Notes: a model not told the origin generated them from the letters alone. A DNA stretch of 64,000 nucleotides from Anthonomus grandis grandis (GCF_022605725.1 NC_065548.1:42215131-42279130); one strand, 5' to 3'; shown: positions 37,201-43,215, counted from the stretch's first letter. Numbers and translations are program-made.

Positions 37201-40200
37201 TTTTGAGGGTGTTGTGTATGACATTCTGTGAACCAATAAGGATTTTCGATCGCCCAGTATCGACAATTCTGTCTGTTCACATGACCGTTTAGAGTAAACG
37301 TTGCTTAGTTAGAAAATATTATCCATTTTACAAAATTATTATTATCATCACATAATTGCTGCATTTGCTCACAAAATTCATTTCGCCGATCAAAATCATC
37401 TTCCTATATGTAAGAATATTTTATAAGGGTGGAACAATTAACATTAGAAGCCGTGCCTGTGATTGTGCCTTGAGGATTATCTTGGACCGTTAATAGAACG
37501 TTAAGCTACGGATGCACTGTATATATTAAGATGAAATCTTTAATATCCAAAGTGGGGTTATAAGAATTTTTGCAAAATCAAGCATTCATTTAATTAAAAT
37601 AGCATTCAGTGATAAATAAAATAGCATACAAACGACTCAGATATTTTTACTATATTGACGTCGATACAGATTTATCGGTCAGTGATTTAAAAATTGGTGA
37701 AAGTCAGTTCAATAAAACTCTAGGTATTTACTACTCAAATTCACATGTAATTCAATATTTATTAGCCATGTCTAATATTCCTAGCAAACGACCAGTTACA
37801 AGGTCCTCCGAATTATAGATGATTAGTAAAATATAGGATCCATTTGGCTTATTGCAACAAATAATGATTGTAACCAAGCTTTTACTGAAAAATCATTGGA
37901 ATTTAAATAATTCCAATAATATATAAAGATATAAAAGGCGAATAGCTTACATTTAAAATTGAGTTTTCTGAAATTAATTATTTCAAAATTTCTAACAAAG
38001 ATATAATTTCTAAATATATTTTTATTGAACTGGATAATTGTTTTTAAATTCGATAAAAGTATAAAAGGGCATTAAAACTAACAATTGAAGTGAAAAGTTT
38101 AATTTTAATAGTGTTTTTCTGAAGATCTTGCCTTTCCTGTCAAGAACATGAGACTGTCATCAGTAGATATGCGTAAAATTAAATCATCCATCGTTGGCAC
38201 TTTCAATGATAAATTTCTAAATGAAATAGAGATAAAAAATTGTCACCGGATCGCACCTAAAATGCTTAGTAATAAGCCGCCTGCAGTTCTCATGCGATTT
38301 TCCACTGACATTTCATGGATATCGGTACTTAAAAATCGTAAACTTTTGAAAGGTTCCGGTATACAAATTAAAGAAGACTGAAAACACGTCTTAATTTACT
38401 AACTAGTACCGTTCGTTTGTTCGAAAAGGATGGTGATGTAGTTTATGGTTCACCTTTGTCGATGCAATTAGCACACCAAATACAAAAAATACAAAACAGC
38501 TGTATGTGTTTTTCTTACAATATTCCGTTTAGAGAACATGTTACACCTCATTTAAATAATAAAAATATCCTTAATATGAGTTACCGCAGAAAACTTCATT
38601 TTTATACCTTTTTACATAGAATCTTAAAAACTGGTCAACCCTTATACCTTGCAGCATTATTTAATCAATTTTTACACCAGCATCATACAAGATTTGTTAA
38701 TAAATACAAGGTACCTCAACATCGCACTGCAGCTTTTCAGAAATTTTTACATAGATAGGGATTAAATTGTGGAATGATTTACCAGATGAAGTGAAGAAAT
38801 TTACTTATAAAAGATTCCTAAAATACGCTTAGCAATTTCTTATTGAGCAAAAATAGCCTACATTTCTGCCAAATCATGCGTGCTATGCTGTTGTCAGATT
38901 TTCCCGCTAAAAAGGATAGGATAACCTTTAAAATTAATTATTTACTGTTAGTATAGTAGCTAGTCCTTTTTGTGCTCGGGTTATATAGTATATAGTTGTA
39001 AAATTGATAGTGAATAATTTGTATACAGGGTGTTCATTTGAAAACTTCCCACCACGGATTTATCGAAAACCACTGTTTAAAAAAAAACGCCGAAATACGT
39101 CAAAAGGTTTGTCAAGGGGGACAACTTTCTAACCTAAAATTACTTCACCCCCTTTCACCCTCTGCCCCCCAGGGTTGCACCCTTAAAAATTTTAAATGTC
39201 AAGGGGTATCGAGTAATAGCTTGTTTAAAATGTCTTTCGAAGTCATCTATTTTGACGTTACGATTTTTTTAAATCGGTCGATTCGTTTTCGAGAAAATTA
39301 CAAAAATCTTTGTTTATCTTAATTTGTTCGGATAGAAAACAAAAACATGAAAATATCAGTTTTTATTTCAATAAGTGTTCAAAATGATGCCCGTTAGGGT
39401 TTGCCAAATCTACAATTCGTTTATAATTTAAAACGGAAACTACATAAACAGCAATTCCGAAGATTAGACGTGAAAACTGCCGTCACGTTTAACTCCAGAC
39501 ATCCGGAGAAGATAACTTCGCATAGGTATGGTTTTGGACCTTGTTACTAAGTTTACTGAAACTGGATCTGTTGCAAATAAAAAACGTGATCATCGGCGAA
39601 TTTTGGATGAAGCCGCTCAAGTTGAAGTTTTGGGTCATTTTGAAATAAATCCTAATACTTCATTACGCAAAATTGTTGCTGCCACTGGTATTTCATTAGG
39701 CTCTGTTCACACAGCTACCAAACTTCATTAATTTCATCTATTCGAAATGAAAATATTGCAAGATTTAACCGAACACGATTTCGATAGGCGAGTTGAGTTT
39801 TGTAAAAAATTACTGAAGCGATTAATAATAGTACTATTAAATGAATTATATTATATTAAATGAAATATTATAGAAATTTAAATGGAGACATTTATTTGGA
39901 TATGTTGGAAAATACCATCAATCCGCTTATCACTGAATCTATTGAAAACCAAATCGATGATGATGGAAACCCTATACTTGATGAGGATGAAATATATTTC
40001 CAGCAAGACGGCGCTCCTCCTCACTATGTTCTTCCCGTTCGGCAATGGCTAGACGACGAGTTTCCAGATAAATGGATAGGGCGAAGGGGGCCTATAGAAT
40101 GGCCTGCCAGATCTCCTGATGTAACGCCTTTAGACTTTTTTCTATGGGGTCATTTGAAATCTATTCTGTTTACTCCCCAATCTGAAAGTTTGGATGAACT

Positions 40201-43200
40201 TCGTCAACGCATCATGGACAGCTGCCATGATATCCCACAACATGTTTTTGAAAATGTCCGTCAGGAATTTGAACATCGCCTATATCATTGTTTGGCCAAA
40301 AACGGGCAACATTTTGAACACTTATTGAAATAAAAACTGATATTTTCATGTTTTTGTTTTCTATCTGAATAAATTAAGATAAACAAAGAATTTTCTAATT
40401 TTCTCGAAAACGAATCGACCGATTTACAAACGTTAAAATAAAAGACTTCGAAAGACCTTTAAAACAAGCTATTACTCGATACCCCTCGCCATTTAAAATT
40501 TTTAAGAGGATGACCCTGTGGGGCAGAGGGTGAAAGGGGGTGAAGTAATTTTAGGTTATAAAGTTGTCCCCCTTGACAAACCTTTTGACGTATTTCGGCG
40601 TTTTTTTTTTTAAACAGTGGTTTTCGATAAATCCGTGGTGGGAAGTTTTCAAAAGATTTAAGATTTGAGATTTGAGATTTGAGATTCGAGATTCGAGATT
40701 CGAGATTCGAGATTCGAGATTCGAGATTCGAGATTCGAGATTCGAGATTCGAGATTCGAGATTCGAGATTCGAAAATTGAAAATTGAAAATTGAAAATTG
40801 AAAATTGAAAATTGAAAATTGAAAATTGAAAATTGAAAATTGAAAATTGAAAATTGAAAATTGAAAATTGAAAATTGAAAATTGAAAATTGAAAATTGAA
40901 AATTGAAAATTGAAAATTGAAAATTGAAAATTGAAAATTGAAAATTGAAAATTGAAAATTGAAAATTGAAAATTGAAAATTGAAAATTGAAAATTGAAAA
41001 TTGAAAATTGAAAATTGAAAATTGAAAATTGAAAATTGAAAATTGAAAATTGAAAATTGAAAATTGAAAATTGAAAATTGAAAATTGAAAATTGAAAATT
41101 GAAAATTGAAAATTGAAAATTGAAAATTGAAAATTGAAAATTGAAAATTGAAAATTGAAAATTGAAAATTGAAAATTGAAAATTGAAAATTGAAAATTGA
41201 AAATTGAAAATTTGAAAAACTTTCTGAGTTTGGTGGTGATTGCTTGATTTTGATTCCTCAAATTTTATTATCAGTAAAATTTAAAAAGATTTGTTTTTAA
41301 ATAAAAAAGGTAGGTTTTTAAATTTAAACCCGTTTCTTTATAACAATTTAATTTGCGTGGGAGGTAAACTTAAAAACTCTTGTTGTCTTATGACAAGAAA
41401 CACCCAATAGTTTTGCCTTTATGATATAGATTAACTGAATTAATCTTATTAAAGGGGCATTATAGACTAATGCACTGTGGGACACACTATAACTAGTTTC
41501 GATCAGAGAAGATCTTGGCTAATACATAGTAGAAACCCTTGTAAACGAATTTTCCGCTGATGCACTGATTACTGGTTTTAAAGTAAAACCTTTTAGTAAT
41601 CAAATAATACTTGATAATAAGGAATTTAGCTCATGTTATATTTACAGGAATATCGATGTTTACTCAAGTAGGTGTAGACCACAGTAATACATGCTTCGTG
41701 CGAGATCGACTGACAGATTAAAAAAGATACAAAATGCTAATTAAATATGGGAAGCGGGTAATAAAAGCGCTAAGTCCTATAGTAATTTAAGAAGATAATC
41801 GGTAATGGAAATTTAATTTTTGAATTCCATTTAATATCATAATAATACTAATCGAAAATATGCTTAACCTCCGACCAGCGCCAGCGCATCCAAGCGGTAT
41901 AACCTGGCGCCGTACAATGACCTTCTGCAAACAGGCCTGTTTTTTTAGTTGTGATCCTTCTTTCTTTATTATGTTCCTTTTATGTATTTCATAGCCCTGT
42001 AAGTATTAGTATATGAATGGACAACTTGAGAATGTTAGTCAATGAATCAAACATCAAATTAATTGTAAAAAAAATTCATAGTCAAATGTAGTCCTCTATC
42101 TTTAAACGCGTTTTTCTCAAAACGACGTTTTTCAAATTAGTGATAATCATAACTAAACACTATTGTACCGATCGACGTCAACTTTATAAGAAGTTTTATA
42201 ATTTTTGTCATGTGAAATGCATATATATAGTATTTTGTATATATGTTACCGGCAAAGTATAAAATCCGTCATTGTATAGAATTCCTAGGCATTTTGTAGA
42301 ATGCTTAAAATCAGGCTATGTGTAAAATAAATTGTATTACATACATTGCATAGGCATTCTATAGAATGCCTAATTAAAATCCTGCAAAGTATGAAAGAAA
42401 TCGATGTTTTAACGAGAGTCGTAATAAAAATAGTGGTGAGAGTGTGATAATGTACTTTCACTGCCCGTGACGCAGCGTACCTATTTGTTTTAGTCCAGTA
42501 CTGCTTAATAGATCTTATCGCGACACTGGGTTTAAGAAAATATCTGATTCATGCGTTTCTGTTATGAAAGATAAATTTTATACTATAGAATTAAAAAGTA
42601 AAAGTCATCAAAAAGCAAAAAATTGTGTTTTTATTGACGAACAGTACACAGTGTTAATAAACGATGTTAATAATGCGAGGTCTGCCTCTTAAAAGATTTC
42701 CCTAGATTATTGGCTAATTGAGTACTAGTTTTAGCTTAACGTGTAGAACACATAATAGCCAAATTAAATACTAAGCTAAAAACTAATATTCCCTACCCAA
42801 TTTTTTTCCATTTGAAAGAAATGTTCGTTTTTCATTGCTTATGAGCTATTAAAAGCTAACAATATTCTACACATATTATAAAATAATGCATACTTACATC
42901 AACTTGAACTCCTTCTACCCTGTAAGAAGTTGACTGGGGCCTAGCTTTCGGTAAATACCTATAAAATTCCTCGTGATCCTTATACCACTTAACAGAATAA
43001 AGAGTGTCATTTCCTAAATCGAATTCACACTGTAATTGAGCCGTTTCTCCTGGTATTCTGAATTGGGGTACATTTACCCTAACCCATTTAAGACCTGTTT
43101 TGGTTGAATTTATAACTGAAATTAAATGAGCATATAAAAATCTAATTTAGTGGTTACTCGAGTAGACTCACCTTCCAAAATGGCGAAGAATAAAATATTC

Positions 43201-43214
43201 CAGGAAAGCTTCAT
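7057..43214 (-). CDS. Beaten-path (beat) family Ig protein, five exons, 3' end not found
   Basis: Host gene. Beat proteins are secreted or membrane-anchored neuronal proteins with two Ig domains that act with Sidestep-family partners in axon guidance. In transcript order the exons are 43172-43214, 42898-43115, 21915-22050, 7384-7517 and 7057-7285. All have GT/AG borders and compatible phases, giving about 253 codons without a stop. The first exon encodes a hydrophobic signal peptide (MKLSWNILFFAILE). Ig1 carries the family signature NDTLYSVKWYK, EFYRYLPK and the Cys pair CEFDL / YKCEVSAEAP. Ig2 carries LPEEDPIITG, NLNCTSGKSRPP, LHWYINEQQ, TTTLGLKFTL and MRVKCVAS. The C-terminal exon(s) with membrane anchor were not seen and probably lie beyond position 1. 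Introns of about 20.8 and 14.4 kb hold most of the transposons in the window. The exact beat paralogue cannot be decided. Confidence 0.9.
7384..7517 (-). CDS. beat exon 4: first half of Ig domain 2
   Basis: Acceptor TTTTGTTTTCAG, donor CAG|GTAAGTCAG. The reading frame starts with a split codon and gives LPEEDPIITGVKDEYSIGD and INLNCTSGKSRPP, then LHWYINEQQ. This matches the Ig2 start of Beat proteins. The 98-bp intron to the next exon is spliced in phase. Confidence 0.92.
7900..8480 (+). pseudogene. RTE-like reverse transcriptase fragment
   Basis: The start (7900-8090) reads as the palm region: LSPSIFNLYFEK-like text, FNEHFNEIDEGILLNGAGL, and a decayed catalytic box where a tyrosine-aspartate motif would be expected. 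After a deletion, 8182-8481 is open and reads MKIRHLRCFVFPVLLYSVET, WLLTEATTKNLEAFEIWLY and MYTIKKRKTTYRYF, the typical tail of insect RTE endonuclease/reverse transcriptases. Several stops are present. It sits in the 14.4-kb beat intron, in antisense orientation to the gene. Confidence 0.75.
8490..9180. other. Intronic AT-rich DNA, nothing recognised
   Basis: No open frame with family resemblance, inverted repeat or tRNA-like promoter was seen. Confidence 0.5.
9262..9600 (+). repeat. Four spaced copies of a 35-bp motif (about 62-bp unit)
   Basis: The motif GCCTGCCCTACAAAACACG followed by AAGAAAAATAGTGTCC occurs near 9265, 9442, 9504 and 9567, with growing divergence in the last two. The last three copies are spaced about 62 bp apart. 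The first is set apart by about three units, as if the units between had decayed. Sequences between copies (CCAGTTAATAATCGCG and similar) are also partly repeated. It looks like an old tandem repeat or the subterminal part of an unknown transposon. Confidence 0.65.
9931..10793 (-). pseudogene. Non-LTR reverse transcriptase with YMDD box (R2-like clade, tentative)
   Basis: From the right the frame reads AFDAVPHEWLLNVLKLYKID (motif A), a damaged QEDSLSPLWFCLAMNPLS block, then LLYMDDLKILAAKRNQLDQL (motif C with catalytic Asp pair) and DIGMTFELDKYRTV. After one in-frame TGA (10318-10320) it continues as EESYKYLGIKQAQRIDHR, SLNSRNLFKAINTYGVSSL and KADKHHPGSAVERTTIHPHR. One nonsense codon is the only break in about 285 codons. 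The copy is cut at its 5' side at a TTA microsatellite. Clade assignment is from remembered resemblance only. Confidence 0.75.
10792..10814 (+). repeat. (TTA)n microsatellite
   Basis: About seven TTA units directly at the truncated 5' side of the minus-strand reverse transcriptase. Confidence 0.9.
10820..12380. other. Intronic AT-rich DNA
   Basis: No coding similarity seen apart from the MITE fragment listed at 11697-11762. A mildly GC-rich patch near 10920-11090 shows no family signature. Confidence 0.45.
11697..11762 (+). repeat. Fragment of the inverted-repeat MITE also present at 44.6/47.1 kb
   Basis: CTATAAGATTGACGTAATAC, CAAAATGAG and CACAACAATACAGAT match the right arm of the MITE at 47158-47220 in the same order. 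Only one end is recognisable here. Confidence 0.55.
12405..12552. repeat. Left subterminal GTTCA/TGAAC cluster of Harbinger-2
   Basis: Seven copies of GTTCA or its complement TGAAC lie in about 150 bp just inside the left terminal repeat, in both orientations. Possible binding sites for the transposase or SANT protein; that role is inferred. Confidence 0.5.
12623..13751 (+). pseudogene. Harbinger-2 DDE transposase (DDE_Tnp_4), frameshifted
   Basis: Exon 1 (12623-12843) begins at ATG and reads MNEFNDEVITDDKDF, then MPRTFRKRPDHF and ending FTTR. An intron of 62 bp (GGTAAAATTAG to TATTTTCAG) follows. The next part reads NHALSASEMVLLTLRFFATG, VDKFTASRVINK, then ISLPDEEINNVRQGFFNISR, IGALDCTHVKIQSPGGEEPE (first catalytic Asp), IVCRWPGSVHDANIF, GDSGYG (second Asp) and RNPIERCFGVLKRRF (catalytic Glu), ending at a stop at 13749-13751. 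All three catalytic residues survive. One-base frame breaks lie near 12906, 13035-13060 and 13391, so the gene is a recent pseudogene. AATAAA at 13795-13800 could serve as its poly(A) signal. Confidence 0.88.
14445..17178 (-). mobile_element. Pogo/Tigger-like DNA transposon nested in Harbinger-2
   Basis: 2.73-kb element. The left end reads GGGTCAATTGGGGTAA from 14445; the right end is its exact inverse, ending at 17178. TA dinucleotides flank both sides (14443-14444 and 17179-17180), the target duplication of the pogo/Tigger group. GGGGTAA and its complement TTACCCC recur inside both ends. One minus-strand DDE_1 transposase gene fills the interior. Insertion into the SANT gene of Harbinger-2 shows it arrived later. 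Confidence 0.9.
14695..16682 (-). pseudogene. Tigger/pogo-like DDE_1 transposase
   Basis: Starts at ATG 16682 (MPRTYVRKK). A psq-type helix-turn-helix follows (VANAVADVQNKNKTYRQAET, GVPRSVIY) with a frameshift and a TAA. From 16507 one long frame carries the CENPB-type domain (LPCEKAELRQLVGEYVNAKG, DWYYSFMRRHPELFLKKPEH) and the DDE_1 nuclease: FNADESGF (first Asp), YDGHSSHMS (second), KLQLLDKCVFGPLK (third, 35 residues after the second). One in-frame TGA (15938-15940) cuts it. A Ser-rich and Lys-rich tail follows, and after a frameshift near 14920 a short C-terminal segment (GKFILVQFKGGKRKTTFF). Few lesions suggest a fairly recent loss. Confidence 0.9.
18115..18215. repeat. Right subterminal GTTCA/TGAAC cluster of Harbinger-2
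   Basis: Seven copies of the same pentamer (for example CAGTTCAGCTGAACTAAAG) lie just inside the right end, mirroring the left cluster. Confidence 0.5.
18240..18500. other. Intronic spacer
   Basis: Short AT-rich stretch right of Harbinger-2 with no recognised feature. Confidence 0.5.
18500..19450. other. Compositionally distinct block of unknown origin
   Basis: About 950 bp is visibly richer in G and C than the intron on either side, with purine runs (GAGAGAATGAGAAAAAGGAG) and many ACC, CAG and GTC words. A 91-codon minus-strand frame (18979-19254) shows no family resemblance. It could be a solo LTR or a non-autonomous DNA element. No clear terminal repeats or target duplications were found by eye. 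Confidence 0.4.
19451..21910. other. Intronic AT-rich DNA
   Basis: Nothing recognisable on either strand: no long frames with family resemblance, no tRNA-like promoters, no clear inverted repeats. It forms the upstream end of the 14.4-kb beat intron, next to exon 21915-22050. Confidence 0.45.
21915..22050 (-). CDS. beat exon 3: end of Ig domain 1
   Basis: Acceptor TTATTTCTAG. The GTAAGT donor (GT at 21914-21913) is chosen over the nearer GTATGT because only it gives the phase 1 needed to join exon 4 as IVSLPEED. Encodes VVLHSVNWKTTGIYKCEVSA and the AEAPSF motif, the hallmark of the Beat first Ig domain. It stands alone between introns of 20.8 and 14.4 kb. Confidence 0.92.
22300..24240 (-). 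pseudogene. R1/Jockey-type non-LTR retrotransposon ORF2 remnant
   Basis: From the right it reads a GRIDFTTAKAYRPNSLSYFC block (reverse transcriptase start), RYIRDEILTSNPLHPNQH, VGVFIDIKEVFNKTTF (motif A, first Asp kept), TWGCPQGRMSEGDILWNM (motif B), HTIAYADEQLVNL (motif C, second Asp changed to Glu) and later MACLQIMGVMRATPSSALEV with PLDIYA (start of the RNase H-side linker). At 22620-22500 a Cys/His-poor HACTHKDETMEHVL tail appears. Many frameshifts and stops are present. It lies in the 20.8-kb beat intron in the same orientation as the gene. Confidence 0.8.
24420..25290 (-). pseudogene. Second non-LTR reverse transcriptase remnant
   Basis: Minus-strand text in several frames fits a Jockey-like reverse transcriptase: NPDGILSVFLKNCVCSLSKP, SDYWKVSFLIYKSGD, HGFSQGRSAVIHLLTYE, VYTDKSLKDL (motif A), VRQGSYIGPVFSNLFI (motif B) and LAFINGFKIYETIKSYLDNI (decayed motif C), then LELNIKKYVCLTLN. 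All catalytic blocks are mutated and frames change often, so this is an old copy. It resembles the copy at 29690-31380 more than the neighbour at 22300-24240. Confidence 0.65.
25295..25940. other. Intronic AT-rich DNA
   Basis: No feature recognised. The right part may be diverged Penelope-like sequence leading into the GIY-YIG fragment, but this could not be read confidently. Confidence 0.4.
25950..26240 (+). pseudogene. Penelope-like element GIY-YIG endonuclease fragment
   Basis: The plus strand reads IYKITCNNCGKSYVG, then a stop, then TGRYLQEHKRDVF, the GIY-YIG motif with its CxxC insert as in Penelope-like retroelements. Further on, frames give ALVEHGTELDHSF and MKVLNQQKFLAKRN, as in the C-terminal part of the same domain. 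Several breaks are present. It is a different lineage from the copy at 57105-57440. Confidence 0.65.
26695..27060 (+). pseudogene. Tc1-like transposase, N-terminal fragment
   Basis: Frames read LLKEGYSQRFVANSVLHLES, YKRPRSDRRRITNQ and NPTMAISALQRDMRDAFGVQ. These match the paired helix-turn-helix region and linker of Tc1-type transposases, which bind the inverted repeats. The catalytic part is not readable beyond about 27060. A Tc1 C-terminal fragment occurs at 34540-34745, but nothing shows that they come from one insertion. Confidence 0.7.
27240..27698 (+). repeat. Region holding the probable 5' LTR end of Gypsy-1
   Basis: The LTR is placed by its 3' end: TCAGTTTATTACA ends at 27698 directly before a primer-binding-site-like TGGCGATCCTGCC. 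Gypsy LTRs normally end in CA and are followed by TGG. The LTR start is not fixed; TGTGACAG at 27380 is one candidate. TATATAAAAAACG near 27580 could be a promoter TATA element. No second LTR was found to confirm this. Confidence 0.45.
27699..27716 (+). promoter_or_regulatory. Putative tRNA primer-binding site of Gypsy-1
   Basis: TGGCGATCCTGCCAG follows the LTR-like end ATTACA without a gap. It begins with TGG, the complement of the CCA tail of tRNA. The tRNA species is not determined. Confidence 0.45.
28112..28360 (-). repeat. tRNA-derived SINE with (GAA)n tail and 10-bp target duplications
   Basis: Read on the minus strand from 28360, it begins GGAGCCGACCTCGGTAGCAC with a box A-like GTAGCACCGTGAGC (28336-28349) and box B GGTTCGAATCC (28294-28304), the internal RNA polymerase III promoter of a tRNA head. 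The 3' tail is a (GAA)n run, seen as (CTT)n at about 28112-28153. The insertion is bracketed by perfect copies of CCTTGCATCC at 28102-28111 and 28361-28370. It interrupts the leader of Gypsy-1. Confidence 0.85.
28437..29613 (+). pseudogene. Gypsy-1 gag
   Basis: ATG at 28437 starts MSELDNTYLVLLRAYIQKF, then a stop. Later frames read SFPTKFILKPKVTESAKLRL, VDELLGDIRANILTLKSEAS, a frame change near 29045, and a basic Asn/Arg/Gly-rich tail (SNFNNFRGNNNRDTRR, RPMQRGQSRGNL) that ends at 29611-29613. The basic tail replaces a zinc knuckle as nucleic-acid binding region in this gypsy group. At least four stops or frameshifts. Confidence 0.7.
29690..31380 (+). pseudogene. Jockey-like non-LTR retrotransposon nested in Gypsy-1
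   Basis: Reverse-transcriptase text runs left to right: NLSLKSGVFPPFWKNSYITP, GNTSDVSNYREV, NNQHGFQKSRYNVTNS, VDAVYTDFSKAFDRVNH (motif A), LSGDPQGSHVGPLLFTIFVN (motif B), FLLFADDLKLFLSIDSNVQC (motif C, both Asp kept), LNVPKCYSITFG-like text and VAEVRNLGVIFDSKMSFVSH. The 3' part has TDYKSV and LDPLELRRNYSDL. It ends in AT-rich sequence just before the Gypsy-1 pol frame. 5' truncated, several frameshifts, but less decayed than the copy at 24.4-25.3 kb. Confidence 0.82.
31385..32990 (+). pseudogene. Gypsy-1 pol (reverse transcriptase and RNase H parts)
   Basis: Frames read KLSIICAKYADVFHLEDDPL, KINLKICAKPVYVK, ELEDERFPLNNI, TGYYQLELDTESRIFTAFTT, QTKRLGMKVSPGAF and LYMDDLIV-like text with YMDD near 31970. 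Then come FNPDKCSF, GHNISAEGVLPDDRKTEAV, YYKKFIKKFAEIA, the RNase H start FILTTDASGISLGAVLANCS, KELLGIVWAVKRFRLYLYGK and FSVEYIRGTENKC. Many single-base lesions. After 32720 only faint traces are seen (ALSRVFLPSSDSKIYY), so the integrase is gone. Confidence 0.8.
33115..33264. repeat. Long near-perfect hairpin (55-bp arms)
   Basis: Left arm 33115-33169 starts AACAATATGAGATTAGCAG. The right arm 33210-33264 is its reverse complement with one mismatch, and the loop is 40 nt. A transcript would fold into a strong hairpin. It may be a fold-back MITE or a rearranged terminal repeat. No target duplication was recognised. Confidence 0.85.
33270..34535. other. Intronic DNA with a short acidic coding trace
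   Basis: 33321-33590 can be read as a frame with one stop and an acidic Ser/Asp-rich text (IGQNAYISDTDDDEMEAINS). No family is recognised; N-terminal parts of DNA transposases can look like this. The rest is AT-rich and empty. Confidence 0.35.
34540..34745 (+). pseudogene. Tc1-like transposase, catalytic-domain fragment
   Basis: Reads MKEILDPYVRLWQGAVGEAC, TFMNDNDRPHHTKVANGYME (second catalytic Asp region, DN-RPH) and then, after a stop, NWPALFPDMNAEA in place of the usual WPA-SPDLNPIEH. The catalytic Glu position is changed or lost. Only about 65 codons remain. Confidence 0.78.
34750..36438. other. Intronic AT-rich DNA
   Basis: No coding similarity, RNA gene or terminal repeat recognised. 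A 67-codon minus frame (35389-35592) has no family resemblance. Confidence 0.45.
36442..37560 (-). pseudogene. Mariner-type transposon, degraded
   Basis: The left end GCAGGGTGACTCAAAAAAAAA looks like a terminal repeat of this family. On the minus strand the central block 37280-36975 reads NRQNCRYWAIENPYWFTECH, QHPQKVNVWCSIVEGRVLRP and YFFDDTGLQYLIFL. The C-terminal block 36770-36540 reads a GAPPRYALPVRSYLEE-like stretch and, after frame changes, a PPRSPDLTPLDYFLWGY-like block seen as SPDLTPLDYFLWG. The N-terminal half is barely readable and the right end was not found. It supplies the middle of the catalytic domain that the copy at 39-40.65 kb has lost, but it is a separate, more decayed copy. 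Confidence 0.7.
37600..38860 (+). pseudogene. Non-LTR retrotransposon with ORF1 fragment joined to ORF2 tail
   Basis: 37609-38380 contains ORF1-like text: SNIPSKRPVTRSSEL near 37780 and, from 38148, MRLSSVDMRKIKSSIVGTFN, NCHRIAPKMLSNKPPAVLMR and LKNRKLLKGSGIQIKED, like the RNA-binding ORF1 protein of Jockey/CR1-type LINEs. From 38417 it reads the ORF2 C-terminus: IQKIQNSCMCFSYNIPFREH, MSYRRKLHFYTFLHRILKTG and VNKYKVPQHRTAAFQKFLHR. The endonuclease and reverse transcriptase that should lie between are missing, so a large internal deletion joins the two ends. Confidence 0.65.
39037..40653 (+). mobile_element. Mariner-type transposon with about 360-bp inverted repeats, internally deleted
   Basis: The outer ends (TTTGAAAACTTCCCACCACGG at 39037, inverted at 40653) begin inverted repeats that run to about 39395 and back from about 40302, unusually long for this superfamily. 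The transposase gene lies between and its stop codon falls inside the right repeat. Clear target duplications were not found: the right end runs straight into a 7-bp satellite, and the left flank TACAGGGTGTTCA may belong to the true end of the family. Confidence 0.82.
39528..40333 (+). pseudogene. Mariner-type transposase with the middle deleted
   Basis: N-terminal helix-turn-helix part 39528-39731: FTETGSVANKKRDHRR and LGHFEINPNTSLRKIVAATG, then a stop; ILQDLTEHDFDRRVEFCKK follows in another frame. About 90 residues with the first catalytic Asp are absent. From 39860 the frame is open to 40333: NGDIYLDMLENTINPLITES, EIYFQQDGAPPHYVLPVRQW (second Asp), WIGRRGPIEWPARSPDVTPL (third Asp, 36 residues later) and DFFLWGHLKSILFTPQSESL. 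It ends inside the right inverted repeat. Confidence 0.85.
40654..41216 (+). repeat. Heptamer satellite in two blocks
   Basis: Tandem 7-bp units. The first block (about 40654-40771) is GAGATTT and then GAGATTC, some 16-17 units. The second (about 40772-41213) is GAAAATT, some 60 units, almost without variation. The period stays 7 bp across the switch, so one unit was probably mutated and re-amplified. The array starts directly at the right end of the mariner-type element. Because 7 is not a multiple of 3, the array gives stop-free frames by chance and does not encode a protein. Confidence 0.97.
41218..42895. other. Intronic DNA with short palindromes and a possible coding trace
   Basis: 42351-42372 (TAGGCATTCTATAGAATGCCTA) is a perfect 22-bp palindrome, and a diverged copy of the same word lies near 42281-42306. 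42400-42690 can be read as a frame with one stop near its start (DTGFKKISDSCVSVMKDKFY, KSHQKAKNCVFIDEQYTVLI), likely a remnant of an unidentified mobile-element gene. The rest is AT-rich and empty up to beat exon 2. Confidence 0.4.
42898..43115 (-). CDS. beat exon 2: Ig domain 1
   Basis: Acceptor TTTAATTTCAG, donor GAT|GTAAGTATG. Encodes LKWVRVNVPQF, TAQLQCEFDLGNDTLYSVKW and the YKDHEEFYRYLPK block that is nearly invariant in Beat proteins. Phase matches both neighbours. Confidence 0.95.
43172..43214 (-). CDS. beat exon 1: signal peptide and likely start codon
   Basis: ATG at 43214, 14 codons of hydrophobic sequence (MKLSWNILFFAILE) and a donor GAAG|GTGAGTC. The following intron is only 56 bp. 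The hydrophobic core fits a secretory signal for an extracellular Ig protein. A different upstream start cannot be excluded. Confidence 0.8.
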
Positions 43215-43215
43215 T

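Noticed and set aside
39038..39322. 94-codon plus-strand frame at the left of the mariner-type element
   Set aside because: It lies wholly within the non-coding long inverted repeat.
40654..41216. CRISPR-like regular repeats
   Set aside because: Direct 7-bp tandem units without spacers in a eukaryotic sequence; a satellite, not a CRISPR array.
40551..41261. 236-codon minus-strand frame with repeated FSIFNFQ units
   Set aside because: Product of the 7-bp satellite, whose period of 7 keeps frames open without any coding selection; its end overlaps the inverted repeat of the mariner-type element.
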